Of a stretch of DNA of 35,839 nucleotides, positions 28,604 through 35,839 are shown piece by piece. The notes beneath the pieces were generated by a model. That model was not told the origin of the DNA and made no database searches. It saw only the letters and a list, made by a program, of their open reading frames with translations. How positions within the stretch are numbered: position 1 is the stretch's first letter; the number at the start of each line of letters is the position of its first letter. Position numbers and translations under genes: made by a program. Origin of the DNA: Polyangiaceae bacterium (lineage in GTDB: Bacteria; Myxococcota_A; Polyangia; Nannocystales; Nannocystaceae); assembly GCA_026989935.1 (NCBI GenBank), contig JALSIN010000004.1, positions 1 to 35,839 of the forward strand. Direction: 5' to 3'.

Positions 28604-30436
28604 CTACGGCACGAACTCGTAGCACCCGGCGTCCGGGGCGCCGTCGCGCGGGGTGCCGTCCCGGTCGAGACCGTCGGCCTCGGCGGCGGTGCCGAGATCG
28701 CGGCCCGCTGCCTGGTCGGTCGGGTGAAAATCCGCGCCCGCGCCCTCGACGTCGCTCTTGAAGACGAACGATACGAAGGCGGCGGCGACCGTGTCCGCCA
28801 AGGACCCCTCGTCGCGCACACAGTCGGCGCATGGGTCGTCCGCCCACCCCTGCCAGGACGCAAGATCGAAGCTCTCTCCCGAGACCAGGTGCTTGATCGT
28901 CCCCGCGCAGGCCGCATCGCCGCCCACGTAGACGTTGCGCCGCAGCACGTGCCCCCCGGGCTGGGACCAGGTGTCCCCGCCGTAGTCGAACCACGTGATC
29001 CCACACAGGACGCTCTCGACGAACGCAAGGCGGGCGGGCGTACAGCCCCCCGGGTTGCCCTGCACCACGACCGGGCCGCCCGGCAGCGTCACGTGGGAGA
29101 ACACGAGATCCTGCGGGCACTCGATGAACAGGGCCTCCTGGCTGTTGTAGGCCAGCACGTCCCGGAACACGAGGTTGCGGGTGTCGGGGTCCTGCACCTT
29201 GAACCCGTGGTTGTGGTGGCCGTGGAAGGTGGCCCCGTCCACCAGGCCGTCGTGCGCGCCGTTGGCGAAGCCGGCCCCCTCCCGCGCCGCGTAGGTCTCG
29301 ACGTTGCGCAGCACGAAGCCGCTCCCCCACACCGACAGCGCCTGGGAGTTCGTGCTCCAGGCGTCGCCACCGGCCGTCGCGGCCGTGTCGTTCGGACGGC
29401 GGTAGGCGTTTCGGATCCACACGTCCGTAAGCCGCGCGTCCGTGCTCGACGACGCCAGAGTGACCGTGCCGGTGTACACCTCGACGTTCGACAACGCCTG
29501 ATCCGCCCCACGCAACGTCACGGCCGCCCCGCAGCCGGACACGATCCGCAGGTCGCGCAGGATCACTGCCCCGTCCGCAAGCTCCACGGCCGCGTTGCTC
29601 GACGAGGCCCCGCAGCCGCGCGTGGCATAGATCCCCGCCTCGGACGGCGCCACCCCGTTCCATGGGTGGACGTAGGCGGCCCCGTCGAAGACCCCCGCCT
29701 GGCCCGGCGCATCGGCCATGGCCGAAGGCCCCACGGTGTTCCAGGTCAGAGCCAGCGGCCCGGTCATGTCCCCCTCGACGCCGTTTTCGTCCTCGAACCG
29801 CACGACCCCGGGGTCGAGCTGGACGAAGGCCCACGACGGCGACCACGCGCCCTGCGGGTCCAGGGCGCCGTCCGGGAGGTCGCAGCGCACGACCCCCGGC
29901 GCCCCCTCGGACGCGCACGTCGCCGGGTCCACGGCCACGAGCGCTGCGAGCCACGCCGTCGCCCCGGGGCCGTCGCCGCGGATCTCGATGGGCTGGTCCG
30001 GCCCGCAGCCCGGCTCGAACACGATCGGCGGCTCGTCGTAGCGCCCGGCCCGCACGGCCACCACGTCGCCGCACGCGGCGACCTCGGCGGCCCTGGCGAT
30101 CGTGGCGAGGGCGCAGCTTCCCCCGCCCGCGGGCCCCGGGGCGTCGGCGCGCCCGTCACAGGCGTCGTCCCCATCCGTCCGCACGAACAGGGACGCAGGC
30201 GGCAGGGCAGGACCGCCCGCGTCCGCCGGCGGCGGGCCGGTGTCCGACGTGCCGGGCCCCCCGCTCCCCGTGCCCCCGGTGCCGGTCCCAACGCCCTCGG
30301 TCCCGCTGGCCTGGCCGCCGGCATCCGTCGAACCGGGCGCCTGGGTGCAGGCACCGAGGAGCAGCGGTCCGAGCGACCCTGCGACCAGAAGCATGTGCAC
30401 ACGAGGGAGGGCGGGCGGCGACTTGGAAGAGACCAT
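28604..30436 (-). CDS. Secreted lipoprotein with right-handed parallel beta-helix-like repeats
   Basis: Lipobox-like LVAGSLGPLLLGACTQAPG, Gly/Thr/Ser-rich linker, ASLFVRTDGDDACDGRADAPGPAGGGSCALATIARAAEVAACGDVVAVRAGRYDEPPIVF, then pectate-lyase-like strands (GFVLRNVETYAAREGAGFANGAHDGLVDGATFHGHHNHGFKVQDPDTRNLVFRDVLAYNSQEALFIE). Confidence 0.85.
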   Translation of the reverse strand: MVSSKSPPALPRVHMLLVAGSLGPLLLGACTQAPGSTDAGGQASGTEGVGTGTGGTGSGGPGTSDTGPPPADAGGPALPPASLFVRTDGDDACDGRADAPGPAGGGSCALATIARAAEVAACGDVVAVRAGRYDEPPIVFEPGCGPDQPIEIRGDGPGATAWLAALVAVDPATCASEGAPGVVRCDLPDGALDPQGAWSPSWAFVQLDPGVVRFEDENGVEGDMTGPLALTWNTVGPSAMADAPGQAGVFDGAAYVHPWNGVAPSEAGIYATRGCGASSSNAAVELADGAVILRDLRIVSGCGAAVTLRGADQALSNVEVYTGTVTLASSSTDARLTDVWIRNAYRRPNDTAATAGGDAWSTNSQALSVWGSGFVLRNVETYAAREGAGFANGAHDGLVDGATFHGHHNHGFKVQDPDTRNLVFRDVLAYNSQEALFIECPQDLVFSHVTLPGGPVVVQGNPGGCTPARLAFVESVLCGITWFDYGGDTWSQPGGHVLRRNVYVGGDAACAGTIKHLVSGESFDLASWQGWADDPCADCVRDEGSLADTVAAAFVSFVFKSDVEGAGADFHPTDQAAGRDLGTAAEADGLDRDGTPRDGAPDAGCYEFVP

Positions 30437-30568
30437 GGCGATCGTGGATGTCGCAGCCCGGGGTGGATTCCAAGGGTGCCCTCGGCGGGACGGCGGTCGC
30501 GGCATACGCGAGGAAAAACCGGCCGCCCGACTTGGAACGACCGCCCGCCTGCGACATGCACCCGCGAC

Positions 30569-31414
30569 ATGCGACGACGACCTTGGATCCTTCTCCTCGC
30601 CATCGCCCCGGGGGGCTGCCTGGGCGACGGACCGCGCGCGGAGACCCTCACCAGTGCGGGCGTGACCGCCGGCGACACCACGGGAACGGGGGGTACGACC
30701 GCCGCGGGCGACGCGACGACCGGCTCGGGCGGCGGCGCCACGGGGGACGGATCGAGCGGTGGCGCCGACAGCGGCGGCAGCACCACGGGCGGCTCCGGCA
30801 CCGGCAGCACCACCGGCGGCAACCCGAACGGCAAGCCCGACGGCGAACCCTGCTCGCTCGACGACGAGTGCATGTCGGGCAACTGCTACCTGATCCCCAT
30901 GGGGGGCTTTTGCGCCGCGTGCAACGAGGACGCGGACTGCCCCGCCGGGGGCTGCCAGGTGGACCTCGACAACCAGACCGCCACCTGCACCGACGGCAGC
31001 CTCGGCACCATGTGCGGGACGGACGCCGCCTGCGGCGCGGGCCTGGTCTGCGCCGAGTTGTTCGACGCCAAGGGGTTCGTCAACGCCTCGTTTTGCAGCA
31101 CGTGCAAGACCGACGAGGACTGCCCCGGCGCCGAGCTGTGCGCGCCCCAGTACGTGGACGGCGAACTGGCCGGCTACCGCACCTGTGTCGCGCCGGGCAG
31201 CGTGCCCAACGACCAGGGCTGTCCGGTGGACGGCAACGGGGTCGGAAACGACGCCGCCTGTGCGTCGGGGATCTGTAACGTGGCCGATGCCTTCGGCCTG
31301 GGGATCCTCATCGGGGTGTGCGGCGAGTGCGAAACCTCCCAGGACTGCGGCGGCGGGGTCTGCATCGACGCCGTCGCAAGCCTGATGGGCGTGCAAGGAG
31401 CCAAGTGCCAATGA
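30569..31414 (+). CDS. Cysteine-rich secreted lipoprotein with Thr/Gly-rich linker
   Basis: MRRRPWILLLAIAPGGCLGDGPRAET..., TTGTGGTTAAGDATTGSGGG linker, repeated C-x(n)-C modules (CSLDDECMSGNCY, CNEDADCPAGGCQ, CKTDEDCPGAELC, CETSQDCGGGVC). Confidence 0.85.
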   Translation: MRRRPWILLLAIAPGGCLGDGPRAETLTSAGVTAGDTTGTGGTTAAGDATTGSGGGATGDGSSGGADSGGSTTGGSGTGSTTGGNPNGKPDGEPCSLDDECMSGNCYLIPMGGFCAACNEDADCPAGGCQVDLDNQTATCTDGSLGTMCGTDAACGAGLVCAELFDAKGFVNASFCSTCKTDEDCPGAELCAPQYVDGELAGYRTCVAPGSVPNDQGCPVDGNGVGNDAACASGICNVADAFGLGILIGVCGECETSQDCGGGVCIDAVASLMGVQGAKCQ

Positions 31415-32568
31415 GACGACGAACCGTCCCCTCCCTCGTGACCGTGTGCACCCTCCTCGCGGGACCTTCGGCCTGCCGCCAGGACGCCGCGACCGGCGGT
31501 TTCGACAGCGCGACCGGCGGTGACAGTGCGACCGCCACGGGGGGCACCGCCGGGTCGGCCGGCGGGAGCGCGGGCGCCACGGCCGGCGGCGGCACCGCCG
31601 GGTCGGGCGGCGACAGCGGCCCGCTGTTCGACGTGGGCAACGGCGCCGACATCCCGATCCCCTGCGGTCCCGACGGCGAGGACTGCAAGGGGGCGTGCCT
31701 GTTCCCCGTACACCAGCCCTGCGACGCCGGGACGGACGACCCGTTCGCGGCGATGGGCCTCAATTGTCCCCTCGAACCGCAGGTGGACACCGACGCCCTC
31801 GGGTCGCCGGCCGCCCACGGGGTCATCGACACCTTCGGCCCCACCGACACGTTCACGCCGCGCGAGGGCAGCCGCATGGCCGTGATCGGCAGCGGCCGGA
31901 TCTCCGACCTGTTCAAGGAGAACCCGGACAGCGACAACGTGGTCAATCCCCTCTGGTGCAACTTCATCCTGCCCGACGGGCTCAACCCCGGCGACGGCCT
32001 GCCCGCGCCGCTCGTGCCCCAGGACGTCGGTCCGCAAACGTGCGCCGACGACCCGGCCCTCGTGGGAACGGGCGACTGCAGCAACACGATCCAGGGGCAG
32101 TTCGACCAAGGCATGAAGGCCTACGACTACGCCGACCTGCGCATCGCGTTCGACGTGCCGCAGGGCGTCAAGGGGTTCTCGTTCGACTTCGCCTACCTCA
32201 CCGTCGAGTACCCGAAGTACTACCAGACCGGGTACAACGACATGTTCGTCGGCTGGCTCGAATCCGAGAGCTGGACGGGCAACATCTCGTTCGACGAGCA
32301 GGGCAACCCGATCTCTCTCAACGCCGGCTTCCTCGAGTTCCTCGACGACACGAAGACCCTGCCCGAGTTCGACGGCACCTGCATGAAGGGCCACGCCGGC
32401 ACGAACTGGCTGACCACCTCCCACCCCCTGACCGAAGGCGAGTCCGTGGAACTGGTCTTCGCCATCTTCGACCTGCAAGACGCCCGCCTCGACAGCTACG
32501 TGCTGCTCGACAACTTCCACTGGGAGTGCGAGAAGAACGTCGGTCCCGGGACGAAGCCGGCCGGCTGA
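31411..32568 (+). CDS. Choice-of-anchor L-like secreted protein
   Basis: ATGA overlap with the previous gene. DYADLRIAFDVPQGVKGFSFDFAYLTVEYPKYYQTGYNDMFVGWLESESWTGNISFDEQGNPISLNAGFLEFLDD...LVFAIFDLQDARLDSYVLLDNFHWEC. Confidence 0.8.
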   Translation: MRRRTVPSLVTVCTLLAGPSACRQDAATGGFDSATGGDSATATGGTAGSAGGSAGATAGGGTAGSGGDSGPLFDVGNGADIPIPCGPDGEDCKGACLFPVHQPCDAGTDDPFAAMGLNCPLEPQVDTDALGSPAAHGVIDTFGPTDTFTPREGSRMAVIGSGRISDLFKENPDSDNVVNPLWCNFILPDGLNPGDGLPAPLVPQDVGPQTCADDPALVGTGDCSNTIQGQFDQGMKAYDYADLRIAFDVPQGVKGFSFDFAYLTVEYPKYYQTGYNDMFVGWLESESWTGNISFDEQGNPISLNAGFLEFLDDTKTLPEFDGTCMKGHAGTNWLTTSHPLTEGESVELVFAIFDLQDARLDSYVLLDNFHWECEKNVGPGTKPAG

Positions 32569-32576
32569 CCGGCCGG
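32557..32576. terminator. Inverted repeat spanning the stop codon (CCGGCCGG-CTGA-CCGGCCGG), possible hairpin
   Basis: 8-bp perfect stem with 4-nt loop read directly. No U-tract follows, so intrinsic termination is uncertain. Confidence 0.3.
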
Positions 32577-32606
32577 GGCCGGCGGTCCGTGGCATCATGG
32601 GGGGTG

Positions 32607-33536
32607 ATGGCCGCCCGGTACCGCGCGCTCCTCTTGGTCCCGGTGCTCGCCGCCCTCGGTTGCGGCGACACCTGGGACCGCATCGGGTTCGGCGGGGCCG
32701 GCACGGCCAGCGGCGGAGCGTCGGGCGGGTCGATCGCGACGGCCGGCACGGCCGCGACCGGGCCGGCCCCCGACGCCGGTACGGCCCCCGACCCGTGCGA
32801 TGCGCTCGACCTCTTGTTCGTGGTCGAAAACGGCCCCGACAACCAGCTCGTGCTGGCGAACCTCACGGCCAACATCGCGCTGCTCGCCGACTACCTGCAG
32901 GGCAGCGACGCGGCCTGGACGGCCGACTTCCACGTGGCCTTCACCCCGGCCCGCGACACCGGCCGACCTTGCGGCGCCCCCGGGGACCTGTCCATCGACC
33001 CGTCCGGCGGCGGCCCCTGCGCCACCGCCGGCGGCGGCCCCTTCGCCTCCGAGACCGACGGCGACGGCCTGGCCGACACGCTCGCGTGCCTGGCGAACCT
33101 GCCCGAGGTCCCGGCCGACACCGCCCCCGCCCTCGCAGGGGCGGCCACGCGGGCCCTCGGCCGCCCATTGCCCGGCGATACGGTCCCAGACGCCGCGTGC
33201 GGTGCGGGGTTCTTTCGGCCGCAGGCCCTCCATGCCGTCGTGCTCGTCACGAGCACGGACGACCCGGGCGGCGGCGCGGGCTCCCCGGGCGCACCGGCCG
33301 ACTGGCACGCCGCCCTGGCCGACCTGGAGGCGCCCGAGACGGGCTCGGCGCTGGCGCTGTTCGCCCTGGCCCCCGACCCGGCCGACCCCCCGGGCTGCGC
33401 ACCCCCCGCCGCCAACGTCCTCGACTGGCTCGCGCGCCACGAACACGCCGCCTCGAGCGACTGGTGCCTGTTTGCCGACGGCCCGGCCCAGTGGGTGTCC
33501 AACGCCGCCGCCGAGATCGACGCGCTGTGCCCGTGA
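32607..33536 (+). CDS. Putative lipoprotein with degenerate von Willebrand A-like domain
   Basis: MAARYRALLLVPVLAALGCGDTWDRIG lipobox. CDALDLLFVVENGPDNQLVLANLTANIALLADYL aligns in position with the VWA start common in such lipoproteins (DLLFVIDNSGSM) but lacks DxSxS. Confidence 0.6.
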   Translation: MAARYRALLLVPVLAALGCGDTWDRIGFGGAGTASGGASGGSIATAGTAATGPAPDAGTAPDPCDALDLLFVVENGPDNQLVLANLTANIALLADYLQGSDAAWTADFHVAFTPARDTGRPCGAPGDLSIDPSGGGPCATAGGGPFASETDGDGLADTLACLANLPEVPADTAPALAGAATRALGRPLPGDTVPDAACGAGFFRPQALHAVVLVTSTDDPGGGAGSPGAPADWHAALADLEAPETGSALALFALAPDPADPPGCAPPAANVLDWLARHEHAASSDWCLFADGPAQWVSNAAAEIDALCP

Positions 33537-33561
33537 CCCGGCAGGAGCCCTCGCAACGACG

Positions 33562-33582
33562 TTCCGAACCGGCGGTTCGGAA
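33562..33582. promoter_or_regulatory. Perfect 9-bp inverted repeat, 3-nt spacer (TTCCGAACC-GGC-GGTTCGGAA) upstream of the ECF sigma factor gene
   Basis: Read directly; lies in the 77-bp gap between the stop at 33536 and the sigma factor ATG at 33614. Confidence 0.5.
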
Positions 33583-33613
33583 TCCCGGGCGCGCGCCGAC
33601 ATCGAAGGACGAG

Positions 33614-34225
33614 ATGGTCGCCGCCACCCTCGACGCTCCGGTGCCCCGCACCGTGCCCGCCGGCCCCCTCGACGAGGACGCCCGACTCGCCGCACGCGGC
33701 CATGCCGGCGACCGGGCCGCGTTGCGGGCGATCTACGAGACCCACCGGCACGCGGTGGGGCGCCACGTCCTCCTGCTGACCGGGGATCCGAGCTGCGTGG
33801 ACGACCTGGTGCAAGACACCTTCCTCACGGCCTTCGGCCGCCTCGACCGCTTCGACGGCTCGTCGCGCCTGCGCACGTTCCTCGTCGGCATCGCCCGCAA
33901 CCTGGCGCGCAACCACCTGGCCAAGGCAAGGCGGCGGCGCCGGCTGCTCGACGCCCACCGCGACCAGCGACCGGCCGTCGGTTCCTTCGCGGCCGCCCCC
34001 GACGAGACCGCCCGCGGCAGGCAGGCCCTGGCGCGGTTGTACGCCGCCCTCGACCGCCTGCCCGCGGCGCAGCGCGAGGCCTTCGTGGTGCGGGTCCTCG
34101 AACGGCGGCCGCTGGACGAGGCCGCGGCGATCCTGGGTGCACCGGTGGCCACGGTGTCGTATCGTGCCCGCAAGGCCGAGACCCGGGTGCGCGCCATGCT
34201 GCGAGACGAGGGGATCGAATCATGA
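33614..34225 (+). CDS. ECF-type RNA polymerase sigma factor (sigma-70 family)
   Basis: Region 2 (DRAALRAIYETHRHAVGRHVLLLTGDPSCVDDLVQDTFLTAFGRLDRFDGSSRLRTFLVGIARNLARNHL) and region 4 (LARLYAALDRLPAAQREAFVVRVLERRPLDEAAAILGAPVATVSYRARKAETRVRAML). Confidence 0.93.
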   Translation: MVAATLDAPVPRTVPAGPLDEDARLAARGHAGDRAALRAIYETHRHAVGRHVLLLTGDPSCVDDLVQDTFLTAFGRLDRFDGSSRLRTFLVGIARNLARNHLAKARRRRRLLDAHRDQRPAVGSFAAAPDETARGRQALARLYAALDRLPAAQREAFVVRVLERRPLDEAAAILGAPVATVSYRARKAETRVRAMLRDEGIES

Positions 34226-34983
34226 ACTACGACGACCTGCTCGACCTTGCGCGCCGGCAGGACGTGCCCGAGGACGTGGGCCCGCCGTTCGAGGCGCTGC
34301 TCGCCGCCGCCCAGACCGGCACAGCGGCGGCCGGCGCCGCCGGTGCGGCGACCGGCGGACGGACCGCACTGTGGTGGATCCTCGGCGGCCTGGCTGCGGC
34401 GGCCACGGTGACGGCGATCGTTGCACGGCCGCCGGCACGGCCGGCGGCCGACCCCGTCTCCACCGACCAGGTGCCGGCCGAGGTCGCGCCCGCGCCCGCG
34501 ACCCCGGCGGCGGGCCCACCGACCCCGCCCCCCGACCCCGACCGTGCGGCCCCCCACGAGTCCCCGGCCGCCACACCCGCGACGGTGCCGAACGACGGCG
34601 CCGCCGAGACGCCGACCCGAGCGCGCTCCCACCGGGCGGCGCGGCCCCGCACGAGGCCCGAACGGGCGGCGCGACCCGACCCCGAGGCGCTGTACCGCGA
34701 GGCCGAGGCCCACCTGGCCGCCGGCCGCCGGCGCGAGGCCCGGCGCGTCCTGCGGGCGCTCGTGCGCGCCTTCCCGGCCTGGTCGGGCCATGCCACGGCC
34801 CTGTTCGACCTGGCCCACCTCGAGGAGCAGCTCGGCGCCACGTCGCGCGCCTACTGCACCTACCGCCGCCTGCTGGCCGAGCACGGCCGCGACCCGCTCG
34901 CCGGCGAGGCGCGCCGCGCCGTCGAGCGCCTGCGTCCGAAGGCCGGCCAGACGCCGTGCGGTGCAGGGACCCCGCGCCCGTGA
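34222..34983 (+). CDS. Single-pass membrane protein with Pro/Ala-rich linker and C-terminal TPR-like segment; candidate sigma-factor regulator
   Basis: ATGA overlap with the sigma factor stop. TM segment TALWWILGGLAAAATVTAIVA, then PDPEALYREAEAHLAAGRRREARRVLRALVRAFPAWSGHATALFDLAHLEEQLG. Confidence 0.75.
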   Translation: MNYDDLLDLARRQDVPEDVGPPFEALLAAAQTGTAAAGAAGAATGGRTALWWILGGLAAAATVTAIVARPPARPAADPVSTDQVPAEVAPAPATPAAGPPTPPPDPDRAAPHESPAATPATVPNDGAAETPTRARSHRAARPRTRPERAARPDPEALYREAEAHLAAGRRREARRVLRALVRAFPAWSGHATALFDLAHLEEQLGATSRAYCTYRRLLAEHGRDPLAGEARRAVERLRPKAGQTPCGAGTPRP

Positions 34984-35034
34984 CCCGGCGCCCACCCGAG
35001 GAAGGCCCACCGGCCGAGCGCGGCACCCGCTGCG

Positions 35035-35186
35035 GCGTCCCGGCGCCCGGACCCCGGCGCCCGCGCGCGTGAAGCAGCGCGCCAGGCCGCCGAAGGTGTC
35101 GCGTCCCGGCGCCCGCACCCCGGCGCCCATCCGCGTGAAGCAACGCACCAGGCCGCCGAAGGTGCGGCGTCCCGGTGCCCGTACCC
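35035..35186. repeat. 66-bp direct tandem repeat, ~2.3 copies
   Basis: Units begin at 35035, 35101 and 35167 (gcgtcccggcgcccg...gtgaagcaRcgcRccaggccgccgaaggtg); the third copy is partial (~20 bp). Period exactly 66 bp (22 codons). Confidence 0.9.
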
Positions 35187-35360
35187 CGCGGCGCTCACCG
35201 GCACCGGCACCGACCGCCGTGCGGACGCGGCGCGTGGATCCGTTCCGGCGGGCCCCGGCGCACCCGCCCCGTCCGCCCGCCGCCGTGGTCGAGGTCGCGC
35301 GTCGGGGCTCCTAGAACGCGCCCCCCGTCCGACCACGCGGGGTTCGTCTACCATCGTCCC

Positions 35361-35839
35361 GTGCGCCTGCGCGTCCTCACCGCCGTCGCGGGCCTGTTCG
35401 CGCCGGCGCCGCCCCCGGCGGATCGCGCGCCCGCGCCGGGATCCGCCTCCGCGCGGGAGGAACACGCCGGGACGGAACACGCCGCCCCGAACGAACGTAC
35501 GCACGAGGCCACCACCGGGCGCCCCTTCCGGGTCGTGTGGGAGGCCGGGGCCGGTCCGGTCACGCGGGCGGCCTTCTTCGAGGCCGTCACCTCGCGCCTG
35601 CCGCCCGAAGGCTTCGATCCAGTCTCCGACGAAGACGCGACCGCCTGGACGATCCTCGTGCGCCGGCTCGCATCGGGCCTCTACCACCTGGAGATCGCCG
35701 GCCCCGGGCGGTCCCCGGTGGCCCGTCGGATCCGGTGCGGCGACCCGAACGACTGCCGGCGGCGCCTGGCGCTCCTGTCCGCCTACGCCCTCGAGCACGG
35801 CGACTTCCCGCCCGCCGAGGCGGGGTCGGGGGTCGAGGT
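35361..35839 (+). CDS. Partial CDS running off the window's right edge, uncharacterised (not in the supplied ORF track)
   Basis: GTG at 35361 with no in-frame stop to 35839: VRLRVLTAVAGLFAPAPPPADRAPAPGSASAREEHAGTEHAAPNERTHEATTGRPFRVVWEAGAGPVTRAAFFEAVTSRLPPEGFDPVSDEDATAWTILVRRLASGLYHLEIAGPGRSPVARRIRCGDPNDCRRRLALLSAYALEHGDFPPAEAG. Confidence 0.65.
   Translation, partial: MRLRVLTAVAGLFAPAPPPADRAPAPGSASAREEHAGTEHAAPNERTHEATTGRPFRVVWEAGAGPVTRAAFFEAVTSRLPPEGFDPVSDEDATAWTILVRRLASGLYHLEIAGPGRSPVARRIRCGDPNDCRRRLALLSAYALEHGDFPPAEAGSGVE

Noticed and set aside
30422-30537. cttggaa / ttccaag / cttggaa copies in the divergent intergenic region
   Set aside because: Three 7-mers within ~115 bp, one inside coding sequence; too short to claim an operator without comparison.
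28724-30568. N-terminal extension of the 896-aa plus ORF antisense to the beta-helix gene
   Set aside because: The credible CDS starts at 30569 with a signal peptide; the upstream part is antisense to 28604..30436.
35035-35186. CRISPR-like interpretation of the tandem repeat
   Set aside because: Copies are contiguous 66-bp units with no unique spacers; this is a tandem repeat, not an array.

Overview
High-GC bacterial window; codon usage and the Gly/Thr-rich lipoprotein linkers suggest Myxococcota (inference only). Left third (1-8.3 kb) is a decaying restriction/defence island: the C-terminus of a type IIG/Eco57I-like methylase-restriction protein, a Zn-hook SMC-like ATPase, a frameshifted AlbA_2/RecG-like protein, McrB and McrC homologues, and an HNH-like ORF cut after about 23 codons by an internally deleted IS3-family element whose terminal inverted repeats are still visible. 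Next come a translationally coupled pair of minus-strand uncharacterised genes, an RND efflux operon whose permease has lost about a third of its length, and a tightly coupled recC-recB-recD operon. The right part (22.8-35.8 kb) is chromosomal-looking: a lipase-like lipoprotein, a rhomboid-like membrane protein lacking an obvious catalytic motif, an FHA-sigma54 activator operon, several secreted low-complexity lipoproteins, an ECF sigma factor with a coupled membrane protein, and a 66-bp tandem repeat. The best leads are (i) the methylase/SMC-like ATPase pair, (ii) the AlbA_2-McrB-McrC-HNH module with its frame-agnostic 11-bp repeat, (iii) the coupled unknown pair at 8350-10154, and (iv) the 66-bp repeat, which may encode a basic 22-residue repeat peptide. 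No tRNA, rRNA or CRISPR array was recognised.
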